Assembly: GCF_900129635.1 (NCBI RefSeq)
Contig: NZ_FSRB01000001.1
Span: 3,139,501 to 3,203,500 of the forward strand
DNA: 64,000 nucleotides
Direction of reading: 5' to 3'
Source of the DNA: Singulisphaera sp. GP187
GTDB lineage: Bacteria; Planctomycetota; Planctomycetia; Isosphaerales; Isosphaeraceae
Shown: piece after piece, positions 32,660-42,805 of the stretch
How positions within the stretch are numbered: the first letter of the stretch is position 1
Layout of the letters: each line of letters starts with the position of its first letter
Translations under genes and position numbers: made by a program
Notes under the pieces: generated by a model
What the model was told of the DNA's origin: nothing
Databases searched by the model: none
Seen by the model: the letters and a program-made list of their open reading frames with translations, nothing else

Positions 32660-32956
32660 GCTGGATTCATCTCCTTCGAATCGATTCACTTTGGATGCAA
32701 TAAAACAAACGAAATCCGAGCCGTTCCCTAAGTCTTAAGAAGAGGTCTCAGCTCGTGGTTTCCCTTGTTACGAACCAACAAGCCAGAAGGTTGGCTCCAG
32801 AAATCGATCGGCCCGCATTTTTTTCAACCCCGGGGCCTCCCATCAGCAGAACGTCACGGGTCCGTCTTTCACTTGGCGAAAGGTCCGTCTGCTCGCTAGT
32901 GTAAAAGGAAGCAAACGGACGTCGACCACATTTTTCCGAGATTTTGAAGGACAAAC

Positions 32957-34023
<1,067 letters not shown>

Positions 34024-34170
34024 ATTTCTGGTCTCAGGTCATTCGGAGACCCCATCGCTTTCCGGATGAAGCAGAACAGCCGGCCCCCGTCATGTGGTCC
34101 CAAGGAGCGAACGACGGCTCCCTGGTCGGGTGAGGTGAGAAGGAGTGGGGACCGGCAGCAAGTCGATCAT

Positions 34171-35490
34171 TTACGGCTTCGAACGCCGGCCGAGTTGGCG
34201 AACGTAAGCGATCAAGGGTGGGAAATCATCGGAGGCGATGACGTTGCCGAACGCGGGCATCTTCGTCCCAGGCTTGAATGCTTCGGGGTGGCGGATCCAG
34301 GCCTCGATCTCGGCATCGGTTGCATACTTGTTGTCCGCCTGGCGCAAGTCGCCGATATCGACCCCGGTATCACCGTGACACGACCGGCATCCGTAGCGTT
34401 CGTAGAGCGCACGGCCCTTAAGAGTGGCGGCGCGATCAGAACTGGCCTCGGCTGACGCCGTGATCGCCTTCGGAGCGTCCGTGGTGGGCCGCGGTCTGTG
34501 GAGCGGCGGGACCGTCTGCAAATAGGCGTAGACGGCTCCCACCTCCGCTTCGGACAGCTCCTTGTAGAGTTGCATCGGCCCTCGGACTGGCGTGCCGTCG
34601 GGTCGAAGCCCCTCGCGAACGGCCCGGACAAATTCCGCCTCGCTCCAGCGGCCGATCCCGGTCTCACGGTCGGGGGTCAGGTTGGCCGAAATCACGATCG
34701 ACCCCGCCGCGTCGTAAACTTCGTTCCCACCGCCGAGATACCCGTCCGAGCGCTCCGGCTGCTGTTCGTCGAGTTTCATGAAGTTGGCCGAGTGGCAGCC
34801 AAAGCAACTCCCCTTGGCCTGGACCACATAGCGACCATACGCCACGCGGTCCGAGAGCGCAGGCGCCACGATCGGGGCCGCGGGATACGCCATCGGCCGC
34901 CAAGCGTAACGCATCAAGATTTTCCCAAGGATCGAGAGCGAACCTGTCTGCGGGCTCGCCGTGGTGGCCTCGACCGCGGGATCGTCGGACCGGAGGTAGG
35001 CCAAGAGGTCGAACAAATCCTCATCCGCCAGCCGAGGGAGGCGAGGCATCCAGGGAGGAGCCAGCCGCCCTTGGCGATTGACGCCGGTCCGCAGGAAGGC
35101 GACGAGCTCCCCGTCGCTCCAGGCCCCGATCCCCGTCTTGACGTCCCGGGTGATGTTCGCGGTATAGGCGGCCGGGCTCAATGCGCTGGGAATCTCCGCG
35201 AGCCGGCGACCGGTCAGCCGACCCGTCGCCGGGTTGGAGTGACAGATGACGCATTCCAACGTCGAGGCAAGCGCTTTCCCACGCGCCACACGCTCGGGGG
35301 ACGACTCAACCCGGAGCTCCACATCTCGCACCGGATACCGAGGTGGGAACGCCAACGCATAGAAGACTCCGCCTCCCACAGCTGCGATCAGCAGACCGAC
35401 CACGACCAGGGTCGCTCGCAAGAGTGTCCGGAACCGCCCCGACCGCTTCGTCGGAGCCGTCGGCAACACCTTCGTTTCGTCCATGACCAT
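34171..35490 (-). CDS. Membrane-anchored tri-haem cytochrome c
   Basis: The 439-residue product has one N-terminal membrane helix (about residues 22-46), then three cytochrome c domains with haem sites CVICH (80-84), CFGCH (229-233) and CRSCH (368-372). Repeated segments such as NITRDVKTGIGAWSDGELVAFLRTG and NLTPDRETGIGRWSEAEFVRAVREG show an internal duplication. They resemble the cytochrome subunit of periplasmic alcohol/gluconate dehydrogenases. Met411 (TKMPAFG) is a likely sixth ligand for the third haem. No dehydrogenase subunit is adjacent, so the electron donor is unknown. The start is uncertain between ATG 35490 and ATG 35484. Confidence 0.88.
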   Translation of the reverse strand: MVMDETKVLPTAPTKRSGRFRTLLRATLVVVGLLIAAVGGGVFYALAFPPRYPVRDVELRVESSPERVARGKALASTLECVICHSNPATGRLTGRRLAEIPSALSPAAYTANITRDVKTGIGAWSDGELVAFLRTGVNRQGRLAPPWMPRLPRLADEDLFDLLAYLRSDDPAVEATTASPQTGSLSILGKILMRYAWRPMAYPAAPIVAPALSDRVAYGRYVVQAKGSCFGCHSANFMKLDEQQPERSDGYLGGGNEVYDAAGSIVISANLTPDRETGIGRWSEAEFVRAVREGLRPDGTPVRGPMQLYKELSEAEVGAVYAYLQTVPPLHRPRPTTDAPKAITASAEASSDRAATLKGRALYERYGCRSCHGDTGVDIGDLRQADNKYATDAEIEAWIRHPEAFKPGTKMPAFGNVIASDDFPPLIAYVRQLGRRSKP

Positions 35491-36757
35491 CAACAAAACT
35501 CCAAGACTTCGAGGCAACCGGGAACGGCCGACGCCTCCAGGTCCCACTCGTCATCGAGTCGGCCCGCGTCCGCTGCTCTGCCCACGGCTTCGTTTCCATC
35601 CATTCAAAATCCCGGCACCGAGAGACCGGCCCGGATAAGGAATTGCCCACTCAAAGGGCTCCCGATCGGTCACCCGAAAGCCCCGGGTCACAGATCTATC
35701 GAAACTCGAGGCCGCTCGCCGCCAACATACTCCGCCAACCTTGAACCGGAATCGGCCCAACGTGCACTCTGAACGCATCGCGTCTAGGAGAATGGGCACG
35801 CCCGGGCCTTAGCAAACCCTGGAGAAAACCGTCAAGCTGGGTGGGCGGCGTAGGAACGGAGCGGCCACGATCCAACGAGGGGCACGGCCGGTTTATTCAA
35901 ACACCGGGAACGACCTGCGGGCTGCTGGGCCAACTCCCGGTCGCTGCCGATCACGTTCGCCATCCTGGTCAGCTCAGGAGAGCGACCCCACACATTCGGA
36001 TCCGACGTTGTTGGTCCGACAGGGCATCACGGAGACGGTCGACCTGATTCGGTCGCTTGGCCGGGTCACCACTCTAACCATCTCATAGCTACTCTTCCCT
36101 GTTCTTATCCTACTATCTCCATTCATTCTCGCCAAAACCGCCGGAAAAATCTCGCCCAGGTGATGCGGTCCGATAACCGTTTCAAATGCGACCAGCGGTG
36201 AGGCCTCCGCTTGATGCTCCGAACAGGGAAGCTGGGGCACCGACGGCGCCAAGGGCCGAAAACCCCACAGACATCCAATAATCAATTCGCACACAAATCT
36301 TACAACATTCAACTCAAACAATCACGATAATTCGTGAGACGGTCGACAGCCTGACCGACCTTAATCCCTCGGGGTCGGCGGCCAAGCAACCATTTCCCCA
36401 GACCTCCCAACGGAAGTGCCTGACTCGCCGATGTCATCGACCACCTGGCAGAGTTGAGCCCCCGAAACTCGATTCGGTACCGGCATCGAAAGGGCAAAGC
36501 CCGAGGATCGACGACGAGGCCGAGGCTTTTGTTCCAGAGGGCCCCGTACAGCTAGCGAAACATGATTCCACAACACAATTCCACTTTATTCACCAACAAC
36601 ATCAAACACAAAGCATTTCTGCCACATTTGCATGCGATCACATTGCTGGTTTTCCGATGAAATTAGAATGCGGGCGGGGCGCCAGAGGTCCCAGGGAAGA
36701 CGTCATCGAAATGAAGACAGGTTCCGTTGGCAAGTTCGCCAAGCCGGGCCGCCCGTG
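35491..36757. other. Long gene-free region (about 1.27 kb)
   Basis: No frame here shows a recognisable domain or the strong third-position GC of neighbouring genes. The segment 36100-36660 is visibly AT-richer. I found no clear insertion sequence ends, tRNA or long repeat. Two loosely similar GAGACGGTCGAC phrases (near 36033 and 36335) may be chance. It may be decayed sequence or hold an unrecognised RNA. Confidence 0.4.
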
Positions 36758-37474
36758 CTACTTCGTGAGTGGGGTGAGCGTGAGATTGCGGTAATAGACC
36801 TCTGCGCCTTCGGACTGGAGCAGAATCTTTCCCTTGGTGACGCTGGCTTCGGTCCCTTCGTTGACGACCAGGCCGTTGACGATGTTGGTCACCTTGTTGC
36901 CGTCGCAGATCACCTCGACGGTGTTCCATTCACCGGTCGGCTTCTCGCCGTCTTGTTTCTTCTTCTTGAATCGGGTCTCGGTCTTGCCATCCACGACGAG
37001 CGTCGTGCCGTCCACCATCCAGAAGTCGCCGCAGTCGTGTTCCTGGATCTGGCACTCGATTGACTTGTTCCAGACCTTATCGGGCCCGACGCAGTGGACC
37101 AAAATTCCCGAGTCACGAACCACATTTTCGCGGGGCGGCCACTTCTTGGCACCCCACTTGAATTCGACCGTCAGCCGGTAGTTTTCGTATTCGTTGTCGG
37201 TCGTCAGGCAGCCGAACTCCTCGCCCGAGACGTGGATGACCCCGTCCTCGACCTTGAAGACGCCGTTGGGATCGGTGCGCGGGTCGACCTCGCCCTTCGC
37301 CTTGGGATGCCTGATGAACGTATGCCAGCCCGCCAGGTCTTTTCCATTAAACAGCGTGATCGCTTTCTCTTGGCGCGTCGAATCCGAGGCGCCCCGGGCC
37401 ACGGCCGAGATGACCGCGAGGGTGGCCAGGACCGGAACCGCCAGGGCTAGGCATCGGGCGTTGCGCATCGTCAT
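36758..37474 (-). CDS. DUF1080 (3-keto-disaccharide hydrolase-like) secreted protein
   Basis: This 238-residue protein has a signal peptide (about residues 1-28, ending ARG-ASDS) and a lectin-like beta-sandwich of the DUF1080 type. Signatures are AITLFNGKDLAGWHTF near the start, YENYRLTVEFKW in the middle, DSGILVHCVGPD, and a closing GKILLQSEGAEVYYRNL. Family members are abundant in Planctomycetes, and some hydrolyse 3-keto sugars; others are bound to larger glycan systems. No sugar oxidoreductase is adjacent, so the substrate is open. ATG 37468, two codons downstream, is an equally possible start. Confidence 0.88.
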   Translation of the reverse strand: MTMRNARCLALAVPVLATLAVISAVARGASDSTRQEKAITLFNGKDLAGWHTFIRHPKAKGEVDPRTDPNGVFKVEDGVIHVSGEEFGCLTTDNEYENYRLTVEFKWGAKKWPPRENVVRDSGILVHCVGPDKVWNKSIECQIQEHDCGDFWMVDGTTLVVDGKTETRFKKKKQDGEKPTGEWNTVEVICDGNKVTNIVNGLVVNEGTEASVTKGKILLQSEGAEVYYRNLTLTPLTK

Positions 37475-37659
37475 TCATCCCCACCGAGCTCGTGGCACGA
37501 GAAATTGGCCAAGTTCGGGGCGCGGAAACGGAACGCTCCCCGGACCGCTTCGGCATCCTAAACCGCGCGTCGAGCCAACTCAAGCGGCAGCTCAACGCGA
37601 CGGACGGTGCTCGGCAGATTCCGAGGAGTTTGTTGCACGACAAGCGTAATGGAACGGGA

Positions 37660-38067
37660 TCAGGAGAAAGAGGGGCGTGAGCGGCGCGATTGCTCACGGC
37701 GAAGTGCGGCGATCAACTCGAGGGTCGCGACCCGGTAGGGAGCCAACTCTTCCTGGCAGGCAACCCACGCTTCCGCAGTCTCGATCAACTCGAACACCCG
37801 GCGACCCTGCGACATGGTCCGAACCGCCACGCCGCGATCGACCAAGAACAAAAGCACAGCGACTCGTCGCGCCAGCGGCGCCTTCGACCAATACTCGGAA
37901 CCGGAAAGATCATTTTCCAAGTGGAAACCAGTGAAGCGGAGCGCTTCTTCGACCAGAGCTTCGAGATGTTCGTCGTTCCGGTGGCGACGGTAGATGGCCA
38001 GACGATCAACCCACTGGCGAGACAGGTTGCGAACAGATGATGCGGGCACGGAAAATGCGATCCTCAC
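37660..38067 (-). CDS. Hypothetical protein (about 135 aa)
   Basis: Third-position GC and regular codon choice indicate a real gene, but I do not recognise a family. The product is mostly helical with no signal peptide or membrane segment (segments such as LEALVEEALRFTGFHLEND and EAWVACQEELAPYRVATLELIAAL). The frame is open to 38181, but the first 38 codons cross the C-rich palindromic region and look non-coding. I placed the start at GTG 38067; it is uncertain. It is transcribed divergently from the MmpL gene. Confidence 0.55.
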   Translation of the reverse strand: MRIAFSVPASSVRNLSRQWVDRLAIYRRHRNDEHLEALVEEALRFTGFHLENDLSGSEYWSKAPLARRVAVLLFLVDRGVAVRTMSQGRRVFELIETAEAWVACQEELAPYRVATLELIAALRREQSRRSRPSFS

Positions 38068-38202
38068 AAAACCGATCGAACACACCGGCGGACTTCCGCT
38101 CGGCCTGGAATAATTTATCTTAGGGCGCAAGGCAAGTCCCCCCCATTTACCACAACGGTGGGCCACCCCGCCAGCCGGCACACTTCCCCCCGGTAAATGG
38201 CT

Positions 38203-38231
38203 TTGACAGGGGGGGATCGTTTCATTATGTT
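38203..38231 (+). promoter_or_regulatory. Sigma-70-type promoter of the MmpL gene
   Basis: TTGACA (38203-38208) and TATGTT (38226-38231) are separated by exactly 17 bp, about 110 bp before the MmpL start codon. The C-rich and G-rich arms of an inverted repeat (38138-38151 with 38192-38200 and 38209-38216) overlap it. Confidence 0.6.
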
Positions 38232-38342
38232 CCGTGGTTGGAAGTTAGGAGCGATCGGCGGCTGGGCGCAGGGATGAGCCAACGGCTCGACGCGTCGCCG
38301 GAATCGCCATCCGTTTCCGCTTTATGAATGTGAAATTTCTCT

Positions 38343-40760
38343 ATGTTTGAATCGATCGCGAACCTGGTCATTCGGCGAGGTTGGATCGTCGTTCTGGGCT
38401 GGGTGGCGTTCCTCGCCCTGCTGCGGACCGTCGCCCCATCGTGGGACCAGGTCAGCAAGGACGACGATGTTCGCTTCTTTCCGCCCGGCTATCCCAGCGT
38501 GGTCGGGCAGGAATTGCTCGAACGGGGTTTCCCCCGCGACGCTTCGAGTTCGCAGGTGGTCATCATCTCCGAGCGCAGGCAGGGGCACCTCAATAAGGAA
38601 GACTATGCGTTCGTCGACCAGTTGATCACCACCATGAACCGGATTCGTGAAAACGAACCGACGACGGGGATCAAAAAGGTTGAGACCTACCGCAGCCCGG
38701 TCATCGGCAAGCGACTCGTCGGTACCAGCAAAGACGGAACCGGGCAAGCCGCGCTGACGATCGCGTCGCTCAACGGAACCTACCTGGCAAAGTCGACCCG
38801 GGTGGCCGTCGAGAAAATCAAGGACGACCTGAAGACCCTCCCGCCACCACCGACCGGCCTCACCCTGGCCCTCACCGGGTCGGCCGTGGTCGGTCATGAC
38901 ATGAACAACGCCTCGAACGAAAGCATCGCAAACACAACCCACGCCACGATCGCCTTGGTGGTCGTGATCTTGTTGATCGTCTATCGCTCTCCCTTGCTTG
39001 CGTTCATTCCGCTCCTGACGATTGCGCTGTCGGTCTGGGCGTCGATGATGTCGATCGCACTGCTGACCAAGCTGCCTGGCTTGAACTTCCAGGTGATCAA
39101 CATCACAAACGTGTTCGTGATTGTCGTTCTCTTTGGAGCGGGGACCGACTACTGCCTCTTCCTGATCGCCCGCTACCGTGAAGAACTGGTCAAGGGGCGG
39201 TCACGTGACGACGCCTTACGCGAGGCGATCAGTCAGGTCGGCGGCGCCCTGGTGGCAAGCGCCGGGACGGTCATCGTCGGCCTCGGCATGCTCTGGTACT
39301 CCTCGTTCGCGAAGATCCAATACACCGGCCCGGCGATCGCGCTCAGCCTGGCGATCGCCTTGTTCGCCGCACTCACGCTTGCGCCGGTCCTGCTCCACTG
39401 GCTCCGGGCCGCGGTCTTCTGGCCGTTCCGGCAGCCGCACCACACCCGGGGGGCCGACCGCGAGCAAGAGAGTCTCGAACAGGTTCCGCTCGCCGGCTTC
39501 TGGATGACCGTGGCCGACCTGGTGGTGAAGTACCCGGTTCGGATCCTCGCCCTCTGCGTGATCGCGTTGACCCCCCTGGCCGTCGTCGGGGCACGAACCA
39601 AGCCCAACTACAGCCAGTTGGCCGACCTCAACCCCGATCAAGACAGCGTCGTCGGCGCCAAGATCGTCCAGCGCTACTTCGCTGTCGGCGAGTTGAGTCC
39701 CACGACGCTCCTCATCCACCATCCGAAACTGGACTTCCGGTCCGACGCCGGCCGTGCCAAGGTCGGCGAGCTCACCCAGAAACTCGTGCGGATTCCCAAC
39801 GTCGCCGAGGTCCGCTCGATCACTCAGCCGTTAGGGACACCCCCGGTCCCCGACTCCGAGAAGAGCGTGATCGAGCGTTACATGGAACGCGCGATCAAGC
39901 CAGCCGTGGATGCGCGCTACGTCAGCATGAACCCGATGACAAAGGCTGACCGCAACCAGACCACCAAGATCGACGTCGTCTTCGATACCGACCCGTTCTC
40001 CGAGCATGCCCTGCGAGCTCTCGAGACGGCCTACGCGATGGTGCATCGGGAAATCAAGACGGGCGGAACCCTTGAAGGGGCATCTGCCGTGGGATTGGCC
40101 GGGGCTTCGGCCGCCGTTAACGACCTCAAGAAGGTGACGACCAACGACGAGCGCCGGATGTACGTGCTGGTCACCTTGGGCGTCTACGTCATCTTGGTTC
40201 TCTTGCTGCGACGTCCTGGAATCTGCCTCTACCTGATCGTGACCGTCATCCTCGGCTACCTCGCCTCGCTCGGTATCACGGAACTTGTCTTCAAGGCGTT
40301 GCACCATGGCCCCGACCCATGGGTCGGGCTCGACTGGAAGGTCGGCTTCTTCCTCTTCGTGATTTTGGTGGCCGTGGGCGAAGATTACAACATCTTCCTG
40401 ATGTCACGGGTGATCGAGGAAGAGAAACGGCACGGGATCGTCGAGGGAACGCGGTTGGCGATCGCCCATACGGGCGGAATCATCAGTTCCTGCGGTCTGA
40501 TCATGGCCGGCACCTTCGGTTCGATGCTCACGGGGAGCCTGACCGCACTTCGAGAACTCGGGTTTGCACTCGGTCTCGGCGTTCTGCTCGACACGTTTTT
40601 GGTCCGTCCGATCTTGGTACCCGCCTTCGTCGTCATCCTCGATCGCTATCGATTCAAGCGGAAGGGGCGAACTCCCTCCCCGCTCGGTCAATCCGTGACT
40701 CAAGGCGAGCCCGCGCCGCCGATCTACAAGGTCGACTACGGGATCAAGACGAAACGTTGA
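38343..40760 (+). CDS. MmpL/RND-superfamily exporter (805 aa)
   Basis: The protein has two copies of the RND-type repeat: one membrane helix, a large periplasmic loop, then a bundle of five helices. Signatures of the MmpL branch are VVLFGAGTDYCLFLIARYREEL in the first half and VAVGEDYNIFLMSRVIEE in the second, both with the Asp-Tyr pair used in proton transfer. Relatives export lipids, hopanoids or siderophores by proton antiport; the cargo here is unknown. The C-terminus ends in a basic tail. The gene is followed after 20 bp by a TPR protein in the same orientation, so the two are probably cotranscribed. Confidence 0.9.
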   Translation: MFESIANLVIRRGWIVVLGWVAFLALLRTVAPSWDQVSKDDDVRFFPPGYPSVVGQELLERGFPRDASSSQVVIISERRQGHLNKEDYAFVDQLITTMNRIRENEPTTGIKKVETYRSPVIGKRLVGTSKDGTGQAALTIASLNGTYLAKSTRVAVEKIKDDLKTLPPPPTGLTLALTGSAVVGHDMNNASNESIANTTHATIALVVVILLIVYRSPLLAFIPLLTIALSVWASMMSIALLTKLPGLNFQVINITNVFVIVVLFGAGTDYCLFLIARYREELVKGRSRDDALREAISQVGGALVASAGTVIVGLGMLWYSSFAKIQYTGPAIALSLAIALFAALTLAPVLLHWLRAAVFWPFRQPHHTRGADREQESLEQVPLAGFWMTVADLVVKYPVRILALCVIALTPLAVVGARTKPNYSQLADLNPDQDSVVGAKIVQRYFAVGELSPTTLLIHHPKLDFRSDAGRAKVGELTQKLVRIPNVAEVRSITQPLGTPPVPDSEKSVIERYMERAIKPAVDARYVSMNPMTKADRNQTTKIDVVFDTDPFSEHALRALETAYAMVHREIKTGGTLEGASAVGLAGASAAVNDLKKVTTNDERRMYVLVTLGVYVILVLLLRRPGICLYLIVTVILGYLASLGITELVFKALHHGPDPWVGLDWKVGFFLFVILVAVGEDYNIFLMSRVIEEEKRHGIVEGTRLAIAHTGGIISSCGLIMAGTFGSMLTGSLTALRELGFALGLGVLLDTFLVRPILVPAFVVILDRYRFKRKGRTPSPLGQSVTQGEPAPPIYKVDYGIKTKR

Positions 40761-40779
40761 GACCAAGGGCCTCCGCTCC

Positions 40780-42003
40780 ATGCGATCGAACACGTCCCTC
40801 ACCGTGTGGACCGTGGTGCTTCTGACCGGGCTCCTCGGGGCCACCGCGCGAGGCGACGAGCCGGCCCGGGATCAAGTGGAAGCGGAGGCGAGGGGTCAGG
40901 CCGCCGAGGCCGACCGGCTCTTCAAGGAGGGGGACTTCGCGGCCGCGCTCCCCCTCTACGAGGCGGAGCGCAGCTCGCGGGCCAAGCTTGGCGACCTCCG
41001 CTACGAGGCCTACGCCGCGCGGGCGATCGGCTGCTGTCACGAACGGCTTGGCGACCTCGAAGCGGCCATCCACGCCTGGAACGCCGCCCGCACCCTCGAC
41101 AGCAAGCGTGACGATCGCGGATTCGAGGGCTATGACTGGCTCCTGATCGGGCAGGCCCAACTCCATCTCGACCAGGCGAAGGCCGGGGTCGAGTCGCTGA
41201 CGCGGTCCCTCCCCCTGCTCTCCCAGGCGATCGATCGCGACCATGAGGCCGACGCGCGATTGCTCCTGGCGTACGCGCTGATCGAACAGGGGGAAGTCGA
41301 ACCCGCCTCGAAACACCTCGAGCGTTCCCTGGAGTTGGCGCAACTCCTGGACGACCCCAAGCGCAAGGCCGCCGCTCTCGCCCAGATGGGGCGGGGCGAC
41401 CTGCTCCGCGACACACCAGGGCCGGCCGCCGAGTGGCTCAGTGAGGCCCGTGAGTTGTACCTGGCCCTGGGCGACGATCGTGAGGCCGCGGCCCTGGACC
41501 GGCTCCTGGGCGACGCTCTGATGGACCTCGACCTGCCTGACGTCGCCATCGCCCGCGTGGAGCGGGCGGCCGAAGCCCACCAGCGACTCGAAGCGCACGC
41601 CCTCGTCGGGGATGATCTCCAGTTCCTCGCCGGAATCCGGACCGACCTGGGCGACTTGCCCGCCGCCCGCGATCTGGCCCGCCGCGCCGCGGCCGCATTC
41701 CAGACCGCCGAGGAGCCGACCGGCGAGATCGATGCCCTGGTAGTCCTGGCCCGCGGCCACAGCCTCGCCAAGGACTGGACCACGGCCGCCTCCACGCTCA
41801 CCCGCGCCCTCGCCCTGGTTCGCCAGCACGGCGAACCGCCCGACCAGGTCCGCCTCCTGCTCCTCGCCGCCGACCTCGAACGCCGAGCGAAACAGGTCGA
41901 GCGAAGCGCGACCTTACTCGAGGAAGCCCAGAGCCTCGCGAACCGGTCCGAAAACGGGGCCTTGATCCGAATGGTCACCGAGGCGCGGCAAGCGCTACGG
42001 TGA
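40780..42003 (+). CDS. Secreted TPR-repeat protein (407 aa)
   Basis: An N-terminal signal peptide (VWTVVLLTGLLGATARG) is followed by about eight helical hairpins of the tetratricopeptide type. Examples are EADRLFKEGDFAAALPLYEAE, AARAIGCCHERLGDLEAAIHAW and DLQFLAGIRTDLGDLPAARDLARRA. Such proteins scaffold complexes in the periplasm. Its start lies 20 bp after the MmpL exporter stop, suggesting a shared transcript and perhaps a shared function. No enzymatic motif is visible. Confidence 0.8.
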   Translation: MRSNTSLTVWTVVLLTGLLGATARGDEPARDQVEAEARGQAAEADRLFKEGDFAAALPLYEAERSSRAKLGDLRYEAYAARAIGCCHERLGDLEAAIHAWNAARTLDSKRDDRGFEGYDWLLIGQAQLHLDQAKAGVESLTRSLPLLSQAIDRDHEADARLLLAYALIEQGEVEPASKHLERSLELAQLLDDPKRKAAALAQMGRGDLLRDTPGPAAEWLSEARELYLALGDDREAAALDRLLGDALMDLDLPDVAIARVERAAEAHQRLEAHALVGDDLQFLAGIRTDLGDLPAARDLARRAAAAFQTAEEPTGEIDALVVLARGHSLAKDWTTAASTLTRALALVRQHGEPPDQVRLLLLAADLERRAKQVERSATLLEEAQSLANRSENGALIRMVTEARQALR

Positions 42004-42559
42004 TCCGACCCGGTTCGGACCCCACGTCGGCATCGATGAAAATCGTCTCGACTCAAACCTGTCGCGGGCATTGGAGATCAGGTCGTTGCGGCTCAGGTCG
42101 ATGACCGAGTTTCCGCCACGGCGGCAGGCCGTGATGCCCCCCACATCCAGACGATGTAGTCCTTGTTCACATTCCGACACATCGATCCCCGACCTGCCGA
42201 CAACTATGAACACAAGTCAACAGCGAATATTCCACACTTCTAAATAATTCAACGCTGAAAGAGCGACCGTCAGAACCGGCCTACGCGTTTGACGATCGCC
42301 GCTTCGGGATTGCAAAAACAAATTCGGGATCGGTCGAAGTGCGACTTCCTCGGGAGTTGCCCGAGTTGTCGCTGCTCCGGTTCGAACTCACGACCTGGTT
42401 GCGACTTTCGGATGGGTGGAACGCAGGTCGAGAGTGACAACGACCGGGCAATGGTGGCGTCGTGTTCGGAGGCTGCCGAAACGATCAGTTCCAGCCCGAT
42501 ACGCCATGCCGATCGATCGCTCAATCGGCGTATCAACTGGGGAGGGGTCGAAAAAAAAA
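42004..42559. other. Gene-free region with possible gene debris
   Basis: No intact gene was found. The minus-strand frame near 42000-42210 has a protein-like composition (DVGGITACRRGGNSVIDLSRNDL) and might be a remnant, but I cannot assign it. It ends at the A-run bordering the inverted-repeat element. Confidence 0.3.
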
Positions 42560-42722
42560 CAACGATCCGCCAATGGGCTAAAAACCAACTGAAAAGAGCG
42601 GACGCAGCAAGTCGTTATCCTGTCATGGTTTGCAGTCGACGCAGCGACGCAACTCTTTTCGGGTAAACCTTTTGCAGAAACACCCAAATCCTACTGGTTT
42701 TTAGCCCATTGGCGGATCGTTG
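42560..42722. mobile_element. MITE-like element, 163 bp with 28-bp perfect terminal inverted repeats
   Basis: Bases 42560-42587 are the exact reverse complement of 42695-42722. The 107-bp interior codes for nothing. The element is flanked on both sides by an A-run (A9 at 42551-42559, A8 at 42723-42730), which could be an 8-bp target duplication. The right-hand A8 is also the U-tract of the clpC terminator, so the element appears to have landed in that terminator. Confidence 0.7.
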
Positions 42723-42765
42723 AAAAAAAACGGGGTGGAAACGGTGTTGCACCGTTTCCACCCCG
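42723..42765 (-). terminator. Rho-independent terminator of clpC
   Basis: On the minus strand a perfect 16-bp stem with a 3-nt loop (42731-42765) is followed directly by eight T (42730-42723). It lies 40 bp past the clpC stop. The MITE-like element begins immediately after the T-run. Confidence 0.92.
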
Positions 42766-42805
42766 TTGTGAGCTTGGTCGTTCCGTTCAAGCGGAGACGA
42801 ACCGG

